Origin: Bacillus_BE sp042263505 | GTDB taxonomy: Bacteria; Bacillota; Bacilli; Bacillales; Cytobacillaceae | Length of the DNA stretch: 64,000 nucleotides | Reading direction: 5' to 3' | Assembly (NCBI RefSeq): GCF_042263505.1 | Contig: NZ_JBHKFI010000020.1 | Location: 1-64,000 of the forward strand | Shown here: piece by piece, positions 17,105 through 25,709 of the stretch | Position numbering within the stretch: the first letter of the stretch is position 1 | Layout of the letters: every line of letters begins with the position of its first letter | Position numbers and translations under genes: made by a program | Notes under the pieces: model-generated | Database searches by the model: none | Seen by the model: the letters and a program-made list of their open reading frames with translations, nothing else | Told to the model about the DNA's origin: nothing

Positions 17105-17327
17105 AATTTTAAATTTTTATTAAATAATAGAAAATGCTCTTTTAGGGCCTAGACAGTAACATGGACTTTTAGCTGCAGAACAAACCGGGTGGTTTTGATC
17201 TTATTCAAGACTTCTTGACCATGCTTTGCATCATTCGGAAGCAGAGAACCGTCACTGTGCCTCCTTCTTTTTCCTTATTGATGCCTATTTTCATTCGGTT
17301 ACTCCTAAATCCCGAAATTAGCCCTTA

Positions 17328-17455
17328 TTAGGCAAAAGGACCCGAGAACTTTCCCAAATCCAACGAGAAGACAGTGCGAATTCCTTATATTCCCATGAAA
17401 TAAATAAATTTATAATTCATAATAGATACAATTTTGTGAGGATAGTGGTGATTCG
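17328..17455 (+). repeat. Duplicated upstream region of toxin 1
   Basis: This segment matches 22597-22724 almost base for base from TTATTAGGCAA to the start codon. It includes TTCCTTATATTCCCATGAAA and the GTGAGGATAGTGGTGATTCG leader. The duplication thus covers the promoter region as well as the toxin. Confidence 0.85.
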
Positions 17456-19150
17456 TTGGACGTCAAATACATTCCCTCTGATTGGGAAAAAATGCGAAAA
17501 GGGATCGACGACCATATACTTGGAATTGGTTTTGGCAAAGGGATGATTGATCATCTTAAGGATCTCAATGAAATTCTGGAGGATGCTGAAGCCGATATTG
17601 CCAAATATGACAGTGATGGAGTGATTTCTTTTCAACACACAAGTCAAAAGGGTAAATATGAGGAGCTTGAAAAGGATTTTGATATTCTACATAGTTTTTC
17701 TGGAATAGTTGGAGAAATTGTTGACCGCACCATTGACGAACCATTCTACCAAGATATGGATGCCTTTGTAGAGGCAATCCGGAACATTGATCCAATGAAA
17801 TATAAAACGAAAAATCGCATCGGCGCAACAGAAATCAAAACGATTTATGAAGGCTACGGAACAACACGAACTATAGAGGTCCCCAAAACAAAGGTGAGCC
17901 TCGAGGATTTATTCAGTGGCGACAACTTTTACGGTGAAAAGATGAAGCTGGAATACGAAGAGTGGAAACAAATAAATCCAGATCAGGACTTTTCCCAAAA
18001 AGAATATCAACGAGCCGTCTTAAATTCAAGAGCATTTGAATACGAATCCATTCGAGATACACAGGAAAGCAAAGAGATTTTAAGGGATATTGTTACTTTA
18101 GGGCTGGTTATTGTAGCTGCTGGAGTTACTTTTGTGGCTCCACCTGCAGGAATAGCTTTAGGACTTGCTGTAGGAACCGTTTCTGGAGCTCTCGAATTAA
18201 AATCCGCCGTGACCGGGAAAGATTGGGTGTCGGGGCGCGAACTTGGTACAGGCGAGCGATTGGTACGAGGAACTTTAGCTCCGTTAGATATTGTACCTGG
18301 TGTAAGTGGACTCACGAAATTTACCCGTATGGCTGGCGTCGTTAAAGTCTCAGAAAAGCTAGTAAAAATGACCACCAAGGCAACAGTTCCTATTAAACAA
18401 GGTGTCAATCAAGTTGGAAATTTGGTAGAAACCGCAAGAAAGATGGGTACAGCACGATTGAAAAATGCAGGAGAAGTGATCAAAAATGCTGGGGCCAAGA
18501 TGAAAAACAAAGTCATCGACGATATAATAGAGACAGGGAAAATTCCAGATTACTTGGCTACGCAAGCGAAGAAATTAAACGCCATGTTAAATCCAGGGTT
18601 GGTGACAAACACTGGTCATAGAGTGAAAGAATCGGTTGAAAATACTCGTACAGTAGAGAAGAAGCTGGATGCTGCTTTGAGTAAGTATAAGGTTGATATT
18701 GGTGGTACTAAGGGTACGGGTGAACTTAATAAGGACTTAGCAAAAGATTATCTAAGGGATATAGAGGCTAAAACTGGACGAAAGGTTAATAAAGAGCAGA
18801 TTCATCTTATCAAAGAAGCTTTGAGAAACAATAACTATGAAAAATTAACACCAAAAGAGACAGCTATGCATAGGAGCAAATTTACATCGAGCTTGAAAGA
18901 TAAATTGATTGCAAAATGGGAAGAAAAAACCAACCAAAAGTGGCCTAGATATACAGAAGAAGTGTTTGATAAGAACGGAGAAGTTGCCCGAAGTATTGGT
19001 CAACCGTATGATGCTCATCATATCATAGAGAACAACTTTGGTGGTCCTCATGAGTGGTGGAATATTCATCCGGCAAAATATCCTAATGAACACCAAGCGG
19101 GAATACATGGAAAAGGAGCACCATCAGGAAAACTATTTCCAAGGAGGTAA
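17456..19150 (+). CDS. Polymorphic toxin 1: PT-TG protein with HNH-type nuclease tip
   Basis: The 564-residue protein has a helical N-terminus (1-210, opening MDVKYIPSDWEKMRKGI), a hydrophobic stretch (about 213-250), a pre-toxin segment GRELGTGERLVRGTLAPLDI (PT-TG type), a linker and a toxin tip of about 140 residues. The tip has DAHHIIENNFGG, EWWNIHPAKYPNEHQ and GIHGKG, an HNH/endonuclease VII-type nuclease pattern. Such proteins kill rival cells, often through type VII secretion, but no LXG motif or secretion gene is in view. The start is TTG 17456. A SUKH immunity gene follows after 8 bp. The first 390 residues are nearly identical to toxin 2. Confidence 0.85.
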   Translation: MDVKYIPSDWEKMRKGIDDHILGIGFGKGMIDHLKDLNEILEDAEADIAKYDSDGVISFQHTSQKGKYEELEKDFDILHSFSGIVGEIVDRTIDEPFYQDMDAFVEAIRNIDPMKYKTKNRIGATEIKTIYEGYGTTRTIEVPKTKVSLEDLFSGDNFYGEKMKLEYEEWKQINPDQDFSQKEYQRAVLNSRAFEYESIRDTQESKEILRDIVTLGLVIVAAGVTFVAPPAGIALGLAVGTVSGALELKSAVTGKDWVSGRELGTGERLVRGTLAPLDIVPGVSGLTKFTRMAGVVKVSEKLVKMTTKATVPIKQGVNQVGNLVETARKMGTARLKNAGEVIKNAGAKMKNKVIDDIIETGKIPDYLATQAKKLNAMLNPGLVTNTGHRVKESVENTRTVEKKLDAALSKYKVDIGGTKGTGELNKDLAKDYLRDIEAKTGRKVNKEQIHLIKEALRNNNYEKLTPKETAMHRSKFTSSLKDKLIAKWEEKTNQKWPRYTEEVFDKNGEVARSIGQPYDAHHIIENNFGGPHEWWNIHPAKYPNEHQAGIHGKGAPSGKLFPRR

Positions 19151-19158
19151 AATAGTAT

Positions 19159-19593
19159 ATGGCAGATTTTGAATTTATTAATGAACTAGAAAATAAAACT
19201 TATATGGTACCTGAAGATGATATTTTAAAAGCTGAGCAAAGAATGAATATCAGTTTTCCAAATGATTTAAAACAATTATATTTGGAAGTAGGTTATGGTT
19301 TTATTAAAGGTCAAAGTGCTAATGCGATAAATAGGATATTGGGACCAGGGGCTGTAGCAGACATTAGATTAAGAGAAGGTATTTTTGAATTTGACCCAGA
19401 TTTGGATGAACTTTATGATGAAGATAAACTTATTTTTTTTGAAGTAAACGAAGGTGTTTATATTTCATTAGATTTACAATTAGTTAATAATCCAATATTT
19501 TATTTCGATATTCAAATAGCTGAATCGTTAGAGGATTTTTTTAAAAAGTTTCTCAATAATAATGAATATTATTTAGATTTAATAGAGGATTAG
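19159..19593 (+). CDS. SUKH (SMI1/KNR4) family immunity protein
   Basis: The 144-residue acidic protein shows the SUKH pattern: AEQRMNISFPNDLKQLYLEV then GYGFI, and later ESLEDFFKKFL. SUKH proteins neutralise nuclease toxins encoded just upstream. It begins 8 bp after toxin 1 with CCAAGGAGG as its site, so the two are cotranscribed and it should protect against the HNH tip of that toxin. A terminator follows at 19630. Confidence 0.8.
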   Translation: MADFEFINELENKTYMVPEDDILKAEQRMNISFPNDLKQLYLEVGYGFIKGQSANAINRILGPGAVADIRLREGIFEFDPDLDELYDEDKLIFFEVNEGVYISLDLQLVNNPIFYFDIQIAESLEDFFKKFLNNNEYYLDLIED

Positions 19594-19629
19594 GCTTATT
19601 TAGTAGGAGTAGTTAGTAGATTTAATCGA

Positions 19630-19662
19630 CCTTGATTGGCTAAATGCCTTTCAAGGTTTTTT
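19630..19662 (+). terminator. Terminator of toxin/immunity pair 1
   Basis: CCTTGA (19630-19635) and TCAAGG (19651-19656) are followed by TTTTTT. Confidence 0.65.
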
Positions 19663-19962
19663 ACTTGATAGGGATGAGGGGACAGGTGCGAGTCCACTGA
19701 AAAGTCCAACTAAATTAAAAGTTAAGACGAAACAATACAATATATTGAAAATCAATATTCTTTAAATACTAGTTATAGATATTTTTATAAGCTGTTTTTG
19801 ATGGCTAGGTACTTTTTCAGCAATCTCGGACAGGTACCTTGTTCCACAAAAATAATTCAAATGAATCTTATTAATAGACAAAAGAAAGCCATGTGGAGAG
19901 AAGAAATTCCGCAAGGCTTATTTTTTTGACAAACGATTTTGTACAGTAAGAATTGAAAAGAC

Positions 19963-20316
19963 ATGGATGCCTTTGTAGAGGCGATCCAGAGTATCAACAT
20001 TACCAACTACAAGACCACCAACCGGATTGAGGCCAAGGTAATTCAAACCATCTATGACGGAGGTACCCAACAAAAATTAGAAATCCCTAAAACAAAAATA
20101 AGCCTAGAGGATTTGTTCAGCGGCGATAATTACTACAGCAAACAAATGAAGCTGGAATACGAAGCGGTGAAGAAATTACACCCAGATCAGGACTTTTCCC
20201 AAAAGGAATACCAACTAGCCGTCCTGAATTCCAGAGCCTTTGAATATGAATCCATCAAAGATTCCCAGGAAAATAAAGAATTCTGGGGTCAAATCGCGGC
20301 TTTAGTGGTGATTTAA
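19963..20316 (+). pseudogene. Truncated third copy of the PT-TG toxin
   Basis: The frame (MDAFVEAIQSINITNYKTTN ...) corresponds to residues about 103-215 of toxins 1 and 2, about 70% identical. It keeps KISLEDLFSGDNYY and PDQDFSQKEYQLAVLNSRAF and ends with FWGQIAALVVI and a stop. The N-terminal 100 residues, the pre-toxin segment and any toxin tip are gone. It is clearly more diverged than the two full copies are from each other, so it is an older relic. Confidence 0.85.
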
Positions 20317-20413
20317 CATTCAGTAGGACCCCCAATGATGGAAGGTTCACTCTATACGATAGATTGTTTATATTATTTCAATTCTTTGTTAAGTAAGTTT
20401 TTTTGCTAGATAC

Positions 20414-20470
20414 TTGACAAAGAATTCTTTTAATTCTAATATTAAACATGTTTAATACACGTTTAATATT
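20414..20470 (+). promoter_or_regulatory. Promoter and operator of the TetR gene
   Basis: TTGACA (20414-20419), a 17-bp spacer and TAATAT (20437-20442) form a near-consensus promoter. The palindrome TTAAACATGTTTAA (20442-20455) and the related half-site ACGTTTAATATT follow across the start site. This suggests autorepression by the TetR protein. Confidence 0.7.
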
Positions 20471-20483
20471 AGGGGGTCTTACT

Positions 20484-21047
20484 ATAGCTAGTCAAGATAC
20501 AAGAAATAAACTAATAGAAACTACCAAAAGGTTGCTGACAAATGGAATGCCGCTTAAAGCTTTGACCGCACGGAAAATTTCAACCGAGACAGGAACAAAT
20601 CTTGCGATGATAAATTATTGTTTCAAATCAAAGGATGAACTTTTGAAAATAGCAGTTGACGAAATTATTGCCGAAGAATTTAATCAATATTCTCAACTGA
20701 ACTCACACAATATATCTGCAAAGGAACAACTGAGAGAAATACTGCTTCATGTATGCAATGCTATGATAAAATACCGTGAGCTTACTAGATTGTCCATCCC
20801 CTATTTAATAATGAATGATGAAATCTCTCTTCCACTTGATATTTTACCCTTTATTAAAGAGCACTTTGGAGTAAATAAAAGTGAAGCGGAGTGTCGAGTG
20901 ATTGCTTTTCAAATTGTTTACACCATGCAGGTGATTTTTTATCGTAATGAAGATTTTCGCAAATACTCTGGGATTGATATTACAAATAAGGTGCATTTAA
21001 ATAATTTTATCAATATGCAGTTAAATTTGTTTTTGGAAGGCGATTGA
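20484..21047 (+). CDS. TetR-family repressor with an unclear start codon
   Basis: The protein has an N-terminal HTH (RNKLIETTKRLLTNGMPLKA, then LTARKISTETGTNLAMINYC, FKSKDELL) and a helical ligand domain of about 130 residues. The only in-frame upstream ATG (20448) lies at the predicted transcription start, inside the operator. The good site AGGGGG (20471-20476) is eight bases before an ATA codon (20484). Either ATA is used or the mRNA is leaderless from 20448. It overlaps the next gene's leader, so it probably regulates that membrane protein. Confidence 0.8.
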   Translation: MASQDTRNKLIETTKRLLTNGMPLKALTARKISTETGTNLAMINYCFKSKDELLKIAVDEIIAEEFNQYSQLNSHNISAKEQLREILLHVCNAMIKYRELTRLSIPYLIMNDEISLPLDILPFIKEHFGVNKSEAECRVIAFQIVYTMQVIFYRNEDFRKYSGIDITNKVHLNNFINMQLNLFLEGD

Positions 21048-21049
21048 CG

Positions 21050-21448
21050 ATGAAAAACATGTTGAAAATATTTTCACTTACTGCTTTTATACTCGCTATA
21101 CCTTCACTAATTGTAGTTGACTGGTTTTATAAGGGATATGGTATCTTAATGATGTTTGCTCTAATAACAATTGGTCTTGTTTTTGACCAAATAATACGCA
21201 TGAAATATCCCAGATATAGAGTTACATCACTCCAAAATTATCATATGAATAAACTACTTAACCTATTTGCTCTCACGTTATTTGTTCAAGCTCCTATGGC
21301 TTTGATTTTTGGAAATATTTATATGTATAGATTAGGATTTTGGTTAATGGCGACTATGATTTGTTCTGGAATTGTTCTTAATCAGATAGCAAGGATTAGA
21401 TTTGGTTATCAAATAGAGATAGGGGAGAAAGAGAAATGTCAGTCTTGA
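21050..21448 (+). CDS. Four-helix membrane protein of unknown function
   Basis: ATG 21050 lies two bases after the TetR stop, with GGAAGG upstream. The 132 residues form four membrane helices in two similar halves (LKIFSLTAFILAIPSLIVVD and LNLFALTLFVQAPMALIFGN), each followed by a G-L-F-Q-I-R segment (VFDQIIRMKYPRY and VLNQIARIRFGYQ). This points to an internal duplication. I do not recognise the family. Coupling to the TetR gene suggests it is the regulated target, perhaps with the damaged reading that follows (21436-21666). Confidence 0.65.
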   Translation: MKNMLKIFSLTAFILAIPSLIVVDWFYKGYGILMMFALITIGLVFDQIIRMKYPRYRVTSLQNYHMNKLLNLFALTLFVQAPMALIFGNIYMYRLGFWLMATMICSGIVLNQIARIRFGYQIEIGEKEKCQS

Positions 21449-21666
21449 CAAAAACTTAGCCGGAATACCTATCTTTCTATTGATTTGCACTATTATTTGT
21501 GGATTGTGGGTTAAACTCCCCCCCAATAAGATATGCAATTTCACTTTGTGCTCCAATATGTGGAATCTTTCTTCAGCGGTGCCTTGTCTAGTTAAAAAAT
21601 CATTAATCATTGTGGCACTTCCGTTAAGTGCCTATTACCGATTAGAAAATGGTTCGGAAAATAGGT
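21436..21666 (+). pseudogene. Possible frameshifted third gene of the TetR operon
   Basis: ATG 21436 after GGGGAGAAAGAG opens MSVLTKT and stops. One frame over, LAGIPIFLLICTIICGLWVK continues to a stop at 21666. A membrane-type protein with a one-base shift is possible. Support is weak. Confidence 0.3.
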
Positions 21667-21751
21667 AAATGCACATTTTGAAAGTACAAGTTGATAGTTT
21701 ATGACTAATGAATAGGATGTGAGGAGAATCGAAAGTAAAGGAGAGTATCTT

Positions 21752-22243
21752 ATGTATCCTAATCATTATCAAATGTATGATTATAACCCGTATAGCCAGG
21801 AATTGTATTGGCCTTCTTATGAGTGGGAGGATGATCTTGAAACTTATGATGATCGACTATTTGGTGGGTTTCTACCCCCATTCTCACCGCCTGGTCAAGG
21901 ACCAACAGGAGGGCCACCCCCATTTGCACCGCCTGGCCAAGGACCAATAGGAGGAGCACCGCCGTTTGCACCACCTGGTCAAGGGCCAACAGTTGGACCA
22001 CCAACTTCTGCACCACCGTCTTTTGTTCCTCAACAACAAGTACAAACATTTGCAGTTGATCCTGGAGGTATTAGAGGTTGCTTATTTAGGTTCACTTATA
22101 TATGGCTAAGAGGTTTTCAACAGTTCTGGTTTTATCCAACCTTTGTAGGCCGTAACTCTGTTGCAGGGTACCGTTGGACGGGATTTAGATGGATTTATAC
22201 AGGAATTAGTTTACGCCAGATTCAATCGTTTACTTGCTTCTAA
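21752..22243 (+). CDS. Proline-rich, coat-like protein
   Basis: ATG 21752 has AAAGGAGA seven bases upstream. The 163 residues start with a Tyr-rich part (MYPNHYQMYDYNPYSQELYW). Three 14-residue repeats of the type PPFAPPGQGPxGGx follow, encoded by 42-bp repeats around 21877-22002. The end is a compact aromatic domain (GCLFRFTYIWLRGFQQFWFY, PTFVGRNSVAGYRWTGFRWI). This build resembles spore-surface proteins of Bacillus, but I know no defined function. It sits alone between toxin units, with no obvious link to them. Confidence 0.7.
   Translation: MYPNHYQMYDYNPYSQELYWPSYEWEDDLETYDDRLFGGFLPPFSPPGQGPTGGPPPFAPPGQGPIGGAPPFAPPGQGPTVGPPTSAPPSFVPQQQVQTFAVDPGGIRGCLFRFTYIWLRGFQQFWFYPTFVGRNSVAGYRWTGFRWIYTGISLRQIQSFTCF
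21877..22002 (+). repeat. Three tandem 42-bp repeats in the proline-rich gene
   Basis: Each unit encodes PPFxPPGQGPxxGx. Units differ by a few silent and conservative changes, so the number of units may vary between strains. Confidence 0.8.
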
Positions 22244-22466
22244 TAAGGGGGGAGCAAGAGTCAAACGACTATTCATATTATGAGGGTAAAAGGTAGAATT
22301 GCTTTTTCAAAAAAGTGATTGTACCTTTTTTATATTTTTTTATTTTACAAATGCGTGCTAACTCCACCGTCTTTAGACGCTATCTGTTTTTAGCCTTATC
22401 TTTATGTGTCTATACTAAAATTGAGGTGAAAGTATGGACGGATATCAATAAAGTAGTCATGCCAAT

Positions 22467-22580
22467 TGAAAGTTAATCGACCGCGAGGAGGAAGATTTAA
22501 TGGATGAGATTAAGCAGATAAATCCTAAAAAAATAGTACAGATTATTATGGACAAATTCCTAGCGAGAAAAGGAAGATAA
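22467..22580 (+). pseudogene. Rpn-family nuclease remnant before toxin 2
   Basis: The frame reads KLIDREEEDLMDEIKQINPK and then KIVQIIMDKFLARKGR and a stop. The acidic EEE-LM-EI block is characteristic of Rpn-family proteins. It lies about 145 bp before toxin 2, as another Rpn piece lies before toxin 1. In 22244-22466 I see nothing else that can be named. Confidence 0.45.
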
Positions 22581-22596
22581 GAAAGTATCCAGCCAT

Positions 22597-22724
22597 TATT
22601 AGGCAATAGGGCCCAAAACTTTCCCACTCCAACGAGAAGACAGTGCAAATTCCTTATATTCCCATGAAATAAATAAATTTATTATTCATAATAGATACAA
22701 TTTTGTGAGGATAGTGGTGATTCG
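22597..22724 (+). repeat. Duplicated upstream region of toxin 2
   Basis: Partner of 17328-17455, differing at only a few positions. Confidence 0.85.
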
Positions 22725-24395
22725 TTGGACGTCAAATACATTCCCTCTGATTGGGAAAAAATGCGAAAAGGGATCAGCGACCATATACTTGGAATTGGTT
22801 TTGGCAAAGGGATGATTGATCATCTTAAGGATCTCAATGAAATTCTGGAGGATGCTGAAGCCGATATTGCCAAATATGACAGTGATGGAGTGATTTCTTT
22901 TCAACACACAAGTCAAAAGGGTAAATATGAGGAGCTTGAAAAGGATTTTGATATTCTACATAGTTTTTCTGGAATAGTTGGAGAAATTGTTGACCGCACC
23001 ATTGACGAACCATTCTACCAAGATATGGATGCCTTTGTAGAGGCAATCCGGAACATTGATCCAATGAAATATAAAACGAAAAATCGCATCGGCGCAACAG
23101 AAATCAAAACGATTTATGAAGGCTACGGAACAACACGAACTATAGAGGTCCCCAAAACAAAGGTGAGCCTCGAGGATTTATTCAGTGGCGACAACTTTTA
23201 CGGTGAAAAGATGAAGCTGGAATACGAAGAGTGGAAACAAATAAATCCAGATCAGGACTTTTCCCAAAAAGAATATCAACGAGCCGTCTTAAATTCAAGA
23301 GCATTTGAATACGAATCCATTAGAGATACACAGGAAAGCAAAGAGATTTTAAGGGATATTGTTACTTTAGGGCTGGTTATTGTAGCTGCTGGAGTTACTT
23401 TTGTAGCTCCTCCTGCAGGAATAACTTTAGGACTTGCCGTAGGAACCATTTCTGGAGTTCTCGAATTAAAATCCGCAGTGACCGGGAAAGATTGGGTGTC
23501 GGGGCGCGAACTTGGTACAGGCGAGCGATTGGTTAGAGGAGCATTAGCACCGTTAGATATAGTACCCGGTGTAAGTGGGGTAACGAAATTTACACGTATA
23601 ACTGGCATTGTTAAATATTCTGAAAAGCTAGCAAAAATGACCACCAAGGTAACAGCCCCTATTAAACAAGATGTCAATCAAGTTAGAAATTTGGTAGAAA
23701 CCGCAAGAAAGATGGGTACAGCACGATTGAAAAATGCAGGAGAAGTGATCAAAAATGCTGGGGCCAAGATGAAAAACAAAGTCATCGACGATATAATAGA
23801 GACAGGGAAAATTCCAGATTATTTGGCTACGCAAGCGAAGAAATTAAACGCCGTGTTAAATCCAGGCTTGGTGACAAACACTGGTCATAGAGTGAAGGAA
23901 ACGGTTGAAAATGATCGAACGGTAGAGAAGAAGCTGGATGCTGCTTTGAGTAAGTATAAGGTTGATATTGGTAGTAGTACTAAGGGGACGGGTAAAGACT
24001 ATAAAAACTATAAAGCTGTGGAATATACTGGAACAACGAAGATTAATGGAGAAGAAAGAGATATTAGCAGACGGGTTTTTCAAAGGATTGATATCGATTA
24101 TAAGAGAATCGATCCTGATACTGGCATGACAAACTTTCAATTAATGAAAAAAGGAAGAGCACCAATTTGGAAAGATGGAACAGTTATAGAGCTTCATCAT
24201 TTAATCCAAAGAGAGCCAGGATCAATGGTGGAAATTCCTGCAAGTATGCATGATGAATATAATAAAATTTTGCATGGTTTGGTGGAGAATGGTGGGAGCT
24301 TTAGAAATGACCCTGTATTAAAAAAGCAATACGACAACTTTAGAAGTAAATATTGGAGATGGAGAGCTAAGCAAATAGATAAAAGTGAATTGTAA
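22725..24395 (+). CDS. Polymorphic toxin 2: PT-TG protein with LHH nuclease tip
   Basis: The 556-residue protein repeats the N-terminus, hydrophobic part and pre-toxin segment of toxin 1, with only a few changes in the first 230 residues. After GTKGTG-like linker residues (near 425) it switches to another tip. There IELHHLIQREPGSMVEIPAS, MHDEYNKILHGL and YDNFRSKYWRWRAKQ match the LHH subfamily of HNH/endonuclease VII toxins, as in YobL of B. subtilis. A SUKH immunity gene follows after 15 bp. Substitutions cluster in residues 230-310, which suggests gene conversion. The start is TTG, as in toxin 1. Confidence 0.87.
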   Translation: MDVKYIPSDWEKMRKGISDHILGIGFGKGMIDHLKDLNEILEDAEADIAKYDSDGVISFQHTSQKGKYEELEKDFDILHSFSGIVGEIVDRTIDEPFYQDMDAFVEAIRNIDPMKYKTKNRIGATEIKTIYEGYGTTRTIEVPKTKVSLEDLFSGDNFYGEKMKLEYEEWKQINPDQDFSQKEYQRAVLNSRAFEYESIRDTQESKEILRDIVTLGLVIVAAGVTFVAPPAGITLGLAVGTISGVLELKSAVTGKDWVSGRELGTGERLVRGALAPLDIVPGVSGVTKFTRITGIVKYSEKLAKMTTKVTAPIKQDVNQVRNLVETARKMGTARLKNAGEVIKNAGAKMKNKVIDDIIETGKIPDYLATQAKKLNAVLNPGLVTNTGHRVKETVENDRTVEKKLDAALSKYKVDIGSSTKGTGKDYKNYKAVEYTGTTKINGEERDISRRVFQRIDIDYKRIDPDTGMTNFQLMKKGRAPIWKDGTVIELHHLIQREPGSMVEIPASMHDEYNKILHGLVENGGSFRNDPVLKKQYDNFRSKYWRWRAKQIDKSEL

Positions 24396-24410
24396 AAGGA
24401 GGAGCCTTGA

Positions 24411-24860
24411 ATGGATAAAGAGGAATTAACAAACTTTATTAATGAACATAAGGAATCAGATGACTTTACAGGTGGAGTAGATGAAAGTCAAATCAATTCT
24501 ATCCAAAATCAGCTAGGGGTGGAATTACCAGAAAGTTTTAAGTGGTTTTTAACTACCTATGGTTCCGGTGGGTTATTTGGAGTTGATATTTTAGGCGTGG
24601 CTAAGTCAAATAGAGCTCCTGTTGTTTTTAATACAAAGAGATATAGAGATTTAGGAATGGAAAAGGATTTAGTAGTTATTGAAGATGCTGGAGAATATGT
24701 TTATTGTCTATATACCAGCGAAATGGAGAATAATGAGTGCCCAGTAATAGCGTGGAATCGACCAGGGGGACTTGATGACTACAATACAGCAAAGAATTTT
24801 TATGAGTTTTTATCACAAAGGTTGTTGGATGCAAAAGAAGCTTGGGAAGAAGATTTTTAA
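24411..24860 (+). CDS. SUKH-1 family immunity protein (YobK-like)
   Basis: The 149-residue protein has the classical SMI1/KNR4 pattern: INSIQNQLGVELPESFKWFL, TTYGSGGLFGVDILG and later CPVIAWNRPGG with FYEFLSQRL. YobK, the partner of the LHH toxin YobL, belongs to this family. It is separated from toxin 2 by 15 bp with AAGGAGGAG upstream. It is clearly different from the first SUKH protein, in line with the different toxin tip. Confidence 0.87.
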   Translation: MDKEELTNFINEHKESDDFTGGVDESQINSIQNQLGVELPESFKWFLTTYGSGGLFGVDILGVAKSNRAPVVFNTKRYRDLGMEKDLVVIEDAGEYVYCLYTSEMENNECPVIAWNRPGGLDDYNTAKNFYEFLSQRLLDAKEAWEEDF

Positions 24861-25127
24861 GATAGATAAGTAGAGAGAAATTATAAATGAGATTTAGGAA
24901 AATCAAAAACTCTTGGTGGTTGTACCATCAAGGATTTGTATAATGATATTTTGTTTATAAAAAATGTACGATAATTAGGCGAGATGACATTTTAATCTAA
25001 TGAAGTATTGTTACAGGGAACAAGCCAAAAAATTACGAAATTAAACTGGCTCGTTTGTTTAAAGCTAGAAATAGAAATGAAATATTTTATATAGCTAACT
25101 ATAAAGCACTTGATTGCCAATTGATAT

Positions 25128-25178
25128 GCTACCCCCATATAGGACTTGTTATATTTCAATGTCCTATACAGGGGTAGC
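25128..25178. repeat. 18-bp inverted repeat at the head of an orphan toxin tip
   Basis: GCTACCCCCATATAGGAC (25128-25145) and GTCCTATACAGGGGTAGC (25161-25178) pair with two mismatches around a 15-nt loop. The toxin-tip frame emerges from the right arm. No T-run follows, so it is not an ordinary terminator. It may mark a recombination junction. Confidence 0.7.
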
Positions 25179-25709
25179 ACACCAGGTGGTAGTAAAGGTG
25201 CGGGTAAAGACATTACAAAAGTTAAATACGGGGGTCAATATACTAGGATTGGTCGTAAGAAAGTATTAAAACCGAATGTTGAGTATACAAGTAAAGAAGG
25301 ATACAATTATAAAACAGATAATCATGGTCGGATAAAAAGTGCTGAAGGAACTCTCAAATTAGGAGATGGCAAAAGAAATAACTATGCCCAACAGGTAGTA
25401 GGAAGAGAATATCGAAAACCTGATGATGAAGGTGGCCATTTTATTGCAAGTATTTTCAAAGGTTCAGGAGATCTTGATAATCTTGTTCCAATGGATGGAA
25501 ATTTAAATAAAGGCGAATGGAAAAAACTTGAAAATACCTGGGTGGATGCGCTTAAACATGGTGATGAAGTAAAGGTGAAGATAACCCCAAACTATAAGGC
25601 TAATTCACAACGTCCAGAAAGTTTTAATATTAAGTACAAAATTGGTGATGATGAATGGGAAATTAGACGATTTGATAATGTACCGGGAGGGAGAAAGTTA
25701 GATGAATGA
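25146..25709 (+). CDS. Orphan toxin tip: DNA/RNA non-specific endonuclease
   Basis: From the linker GGSKGAGKD onward the frame encodes a complete tip of the Endonuclea_NS_2 type: YAQQVVGREYRKPDDEGGHF, IASIFKGSGDLDNLVPMDGN and NKGEWKKLENTWVDALK. The YeeF toxin of B. subtilis has such a nuclease. There is no N-terminal delivery part, and no ribosome site suits the nominal start at 25146 or other early codons. It resembles the silent tip cassettes found behind polymorphic toxins, ready to recombine onto a full toxin. The GTKGTGK linker of toxins 1 and 2 would allow that. Confidence 0.82.
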   Translation: MLYFNVLYRGSTPGGSKGAGKDITKVKYGGQYTRIGRKKVLKPNVEYTSKEGYNYKTDNHGRIKSAEGTLKLGDGKRNNYAQQVVGREYRKPDDEGGHFIASIFKGSGDLDNLVPMDGNLNKGEWKKLENTWVDALKHGDEVKVKITPNYKANSQRPESFNIKYKIGDDEWEIRRFDNVPGGRKLDE

